Below, in pieces: positions 61,310 to 64,000 of a stretch of DNA of 64,000 nucleotides. Source of the DNA: DYJE01 sp041660385. GTDB lineage: Bacteria; Desulfobacterota; Desulfobacteria; Desulfobacterales; Desulfolunaceae. Each line of letters starts with the position of its first letter. The first letter of the stretch is position 1. A model generated the notes under the pieces. The model was not told the origin of the DNA. It saw nothing but the letters and a program-made list of their open reading frames with translations, and made no database searches. Location of the stretch: NCBI GenBank assembly GCA_041660385.1, contig JBAZWJ010000002.1, forward strand, positions 124,001 to 188,000, written 5' to 3'. Position numbers and translations under genes: made by a program.

Positions 61310-61359
61310 GATTACTCCTTTTTTTTTGAGGGTCATACTTAAGGAACAGCGTTTTTGTT

Positions 61360-61502
61360 TATGCCAAAACCATCACGTGAAAACATCAGAAAGCTTGAAG
61401 ACCTTCCCAATCATGGAAAAGGGTGAATCCCTTTACTGGTGGTCTTTTACGGAAGAGCGAAAACGCATTCTTTGCGATAAAAAGTCAAAACCCGTTATCT
61501 AA
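61360..61502 (+). pseudogene. Decayed Cdd1-like (pathogenicity-locus/helix-hairpin-helix) gene
   Basis: An ATG at 61360 opens 'MPKPSRENIRKLEDLPNHGKG' and then a stop. In the next frame the sequence continues 'ESLYWWSFTEERKR', ending at TAA 61500-61502. Small Cdd1-type proteins begin with an 'L..LP.IGK' helix-hairpin-helix and end 'PEKLKWWNWKD'. The two pieces look like the first and last parts of such a gene, with the middle deleted and the frame lost. This is inference from short matches. Confidence 0.4.
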
Positions 61503-62292
61503 GTTTATCAGCAAGGGTCTGAACCGCATTCATATATTCTTCAAATCCTCTTAGAAATATATTGTTGTGATCAGCACCTTTGATTTCAAGAAGGGTCTTA
61601 TCAATCCCCGCAGCATTTTTATAGAGAGTCATACCATCCGAAAACGGAATGATATGGTCGTACTGGGCATGGATCACAAGGGTCGGTTTACTGAAACGCT
61701 TAATTTTTTCTCCATTCATGGGGCCGTTTTCTTCACTTACGCCAGGAATGAGACGGGTTAATCCCAGAAGTTCAAGAAGAGGCATCATGAACGCAAAACC
61801 ACTTTCGATGATCAAGCCGTCAATGGTGTTATGGCCTGATGCTGCAAGCTCAAGAGCCGACGCACTTCCCAAAGAACGGCCCATGACGATGATTTTTCCT
61901 GTAAACCCTTTTTCCTTGAGAAAGGCCGTGGCTTTATCGAACAGCACATGGCAATCCCCCATCATCGACGAAACCGTGGGATAACCTGTGGAACGCCCGT
62001 ATCCTCTGTAATCAAAAGGGAAAAAACCGATACCCATCCGTGTGAACAAAGGCCCCAGATCGTCATAATCCGAAACGATTTCTCCATTGCCATGAAAGAA
62101 AAGGATAATGGGATCTTCTTTGCCTGCCATGTGGAACTTTGATCCGATTCGTGCATCACCCGGCACATCAAAGAAAAGATCCATGGCCCGTTCATTTTGA
62201 ACGGGGTATGAATGATCTGCTCTGGGATGAAACAGTACATCCAGTATTTCAGGTCGGTCAAACGCCGAATATTCCGGTTTGATGAGGTTCAT
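61495..62292 (-). CDS. Alpha/beta hydrolase family protein
   Basis: This is a 265-residue soluble protein with a complete alpha/beta-hydrolase core: oxyanion loop 'IILFFHGNGEIVSDYDDLG', 'FPFDYRGYGRSTGYPTV', nucleophile elbow 'GRSLGSASALELA', acid Asp in 'HAQYDHIIP' and His in 'GADHNNIF'. This pattern matches the BEM46/ABHD13-like group, whose substrates are mostly unknown. Its stop overlaps the end of the decayed gene at 61360-61502 by eight bases. AT-rich non-coding DNA lies upstream. Confidence 0.82.
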   Translation of the reverse strand: MNLIKPEYSAFDRPEILDVLFHPRADHSYPVQNERAMDLFFDVPGDARIGSKFHMAGKEDPIILFFHGNGEIVSDYDDLGPLFTRMGIGFFPFDYRGYGRSTGYPTVSSMMGDCHVLFDKATAFLKEKGFTGKIIVMGRSLGSASALELAASGHNTIDGLIIESGFAFMMPLLELLGLTRLIPGVSEENGPMNGEKIKRFSKPTLVIHAQYDHIIPFSDGMTLYKNAAGIDKTLLEIKGADHNNIFLRGFEEYMNAVQTLADKLR

Positions 62293-62759
62293 GTGTTCTT
62301 ATAGTCCTTGATCGATTGATATTTTGGTGGATTTGGAACAGGCCAGTCTTTTGAATTTTTGTATTCTATCAAAATCTGAACGGGAGAGTCAAACAATCCT
62401 TGTCCTTTAATGATATTTTTAGCTTTCAGTTAATACAGTGAATTATCGCTACAGACATTCATTAATGATAACACTCTAATATAAAAGCTGTTTTCTTAAA
62501 TGACTTTTCATAGACAGTCATACGGTCGTTTAATGTTTTGTATTGTTTTGAGTTGATAATAGTGTTAGGGATATAAACATTGATTTAATATGGTAACATT
62601 GTAATCATAAATGATGCAGTGCCTTGAAATACAAATAATTAATTTAAAATCATAATGTTATACTGATCTTCTTTTGAATTTTGTTATTTTACAATGGATT
62701 GGTTGGATGGGTAGGATGAATTTTAAAATATAAAGAGTACAGTTTGAGAGGAGGGGGAG
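62293..62759. other. AT-rich intergenic region
   Basis: About 465 bp, very AT-rich, between the divergent alpha/beta hydrolase and Ntn-hydrolase genes; it should hold both promoters. TTAAATGAC and GTCGTTTAA (about 62497-62537) make an imperfect inverted repeat. No gene or RNA was recognised. Confidence 0.4.
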
Positions 62760-64000
62760 ATGAAAAAAAGCGCGTGTTGTTTATTATTGGGACTTGTGAC
62801 GATCATTTCGTTCTGTGTTGTCGTCGATCAATCGGTTGCGTGTGACATTGCTGTTGTGTCAGCCGCTGCTTCATCCACAGGGCGTCCGTTCATCTGGAAA
62901 AGCAGAGACAACAGTATATCATGGCCACAGGAAGTAGCCTGTTATCCCAGATCCAGCAACACAGTGAATACGGCAGCGGGCGGAAGCGTTCAGGTAGTTG
63001 ATACGACTCGCGGTGGAGCAGCACAGTCTGGTGGCGTGAATGAAGCGGGATTCGCCATAACAAACACCACTGTGTACCAGATGAGCCCGATTCATGAATA
63101 CGCCGCCAACGCAAACTTGAAGATTATGAATAATGCGCTTCTGATGTGTAAAACAGTGGCTGATTTCGATGCCTATCTTGCATCATGGCATACACTTGCG
63201 GTTAACAAAAAGCTCATCATCAGCGGGATGTTTGCGGTAATTGATGCCAATGGCGGAGCAGCGCTTTATGAGGTCACCACAGGTGATCATCCGGCTGATC
63301 GTTACGCATACGGCGGGCGCGCGAAAATTCATAAAATAGACGTCATCACAGGTTTCGTAACCAACGAAGACCGGACGCTCATCGGCAATGACGGCCAGAT
63401 CGGTGTTCTCACCGATTATGTGCGTAATATAAGCTTAACAATCATGGATGCGAATCGAACAGTTAATGCCGCAGGCTATCGTCTGTCTTCAGATAGAAAC
63501 TCAATTGTCAACAGCGCCGGTACAGTTGTTGACAATGGGAAAAACTTCTGCGGTTTCATCAACAGAACCAATTCAAGTTTCTGGGGTGATCTCTACGATG
63601 ACACGCCACGAGACGACAGAGCCAGGGACTTGATGGCTCAGCTTAACGAAGTTGGTAAACTCAATCACCGGACTATGATGCAGGTGGTTGCGAAAGATAC
63701 GGCGATTGCCAACTACAGTCTTTCCACCTATCCAAATCTTTCCAATCTCGATGCTGGAACTTCAACTCAGCAGAGTACATTCCACACGATAAGTCGGTTC
63801 TGCACCAATCTCGCATTTGTCGTGGATGGTGTGATTCCTGGAAGTAATCCAAAGCTGTCGACCATGTGGATCAATCTTGGTGAACCTTCTGTGGGCGTAG
63901 CTGTGCCATTTTTCCCGGCAGCTAACAAAGTATCGGACCTGATGTTTATGGATACGAAATATTTCCAGCTATTTAAAGGGTTCGTTAACGGTAACTTCAC
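62760..64000 (+). CDS. Secreted Ntn-hydrolase (C45/choloylglycine-hydrolase-like), 3' partial
   Basis: From the ATG at 62760, with a GGAGG box five bases upstream, the frame stays open to the right edge (413 codons). A signal peptide (residues 1-27, 'LLLGLVTIISFCVVV' ending 'SVA') is followed directly by C28-D-I-A, then 'STGRPFIWKSRDNS'. A Cys freed as the new N terminus and followed by 'G.....K.RD' is the hallmark of Ntn amidohydrolases such as penicillin V acylase, bile salt hydrolase and acyl-CoA:6-APA acyltransferase. They cleave linear amides, including acyl-homoserine lactones. The substrate is unknown. Only the first part of the gene is in the window. Confidence 0.78.
   Translation, partial: MKKSACCLLLGLVTIISFCVVVDQSVACDIAVVSAAASSTGRPFIWKSRDNSISWPQEVACYPRSSNTVNTAAGGSVQVVDTTRGGAAQSGGVNEAGFAITNTTVYQMSPIHEYAANANLKIMNNALLMCKTVADFDAYLASWHTLAVNKKLIISGMFAVIDANGGAALYEVTTGDHPADRYAYGGRAKIHKIDVITGFVTNEDRTLIGNDGQIGVLTDYVRNISLTIMDANRTVNAAGYRLSSDRNSIVNSAGTVVDNGKNFCGFINRTNSSFWGDLYDDTPRDDRARDLMAQLNEVGKLNHRTMMQVVAKDTAIANYSLSTYPNLSNLDAGTSTQQSTFHTISRFCTNLAFVVDGVIPGSNPKLSTMWINLGEPSVGVAVPFFPAANKVSDLMFMDTKYFQLFKGFVNGNF

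Overview
The window looks like chromosomal DNA of a Gram-negative, AT-leaning bacterium, most likely a member of the Desulfobacterota (formerly Deltaproteobacteria; a Desulfobacterales-like gene set). This assignment is inference from gene content: heptose synthesis (hldE), TonB/ExbB/ExbD-type proteins and RecBCD point to a Gram-negative; a DUF4911 gene joined to miaB, a DUF151 nuclease, a PhaR-type regulator and a sigma54 activator fit this phylum. No rRNA, tRNA or CRISPR array was found. One 10-N assembly gap lies at 22846-22855.

Layout. 1-2.3 kb: the end of a TPR protein, a LysM lipoprotein and an exported pentapeptide-repeat protein. 2.9-11.95 kb: one very large PKS/NRPS hybrid with the order fatty acyl-AMP ligase, ACP, KS, ACP, thioester reductase, a shortened condensation-like region, adenylation, PCP, second thioester reductase. 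It is followed by uvsE and a run of single-enzyme genes (MBL-fold hydrolase, CDP-alcohol phosphatidyltransferase, HAD phosphatase, alpha/beta hydrolase, PhaR-like regulator). 17.2-18.8 kb: a CsoR-type repressor and an SO_0444-type metal permease carrying its own HMA domain, behind a readable promoter and palindromic operator. 19.2-22 kb: a hybrid sensor kinase. 22-30.6 kb: rhodanese, DUF4911-miaB, DUF151 nuclease, PHP hydrolase, hldE, two unrecognised proteins, and a LOG-family hydrolase.

31.8-39.5 kb (minus strand) is an operon of an ExbB/TolQ-like protein, an ExbD/TolR-like protein, a TonB/TolA-like Pro/Lys-rich protein and three large exported proteins of unknown function. It looks like a proton-motive-force-driven envelope machine that I cannot match to a named system. 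39.8-47.8 kb (minus strand) is a self-contained dissociated fatty-acid-synthase set (FabD, FabL-like, KASIII-like, FabG, FabZ-like, KAS, ACP) followed by an acyltransferase and a 4'-phosphopantetheinyl transferase. A divergent sigma54 activator with an intact GAFTGA loop lies beside it, and a candidate -24/-12 promoter precedes fabD.

51.6-61.1 kb: recC, recB and recD, with a DUF3334/CheX-like gene between recB and recD on the other strand. The right end holds a small coiled-coil protein, a decayed Cdd1-like gene, an alpha/beta hydrolase, and the 5' part of a secreted Ntn-hydrolase that runs off the window.

Non-coding structure is rich. Two copies of a ~251-bp element with terminal inverted repeats (41604-41856 and, inverted, 51107-51357) flank the fatty-acid cassette. 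An 80-bp repeat occurs at 26226 and 49666, and several 'GGGGCAGGTT'-type palindromes sit between genes.
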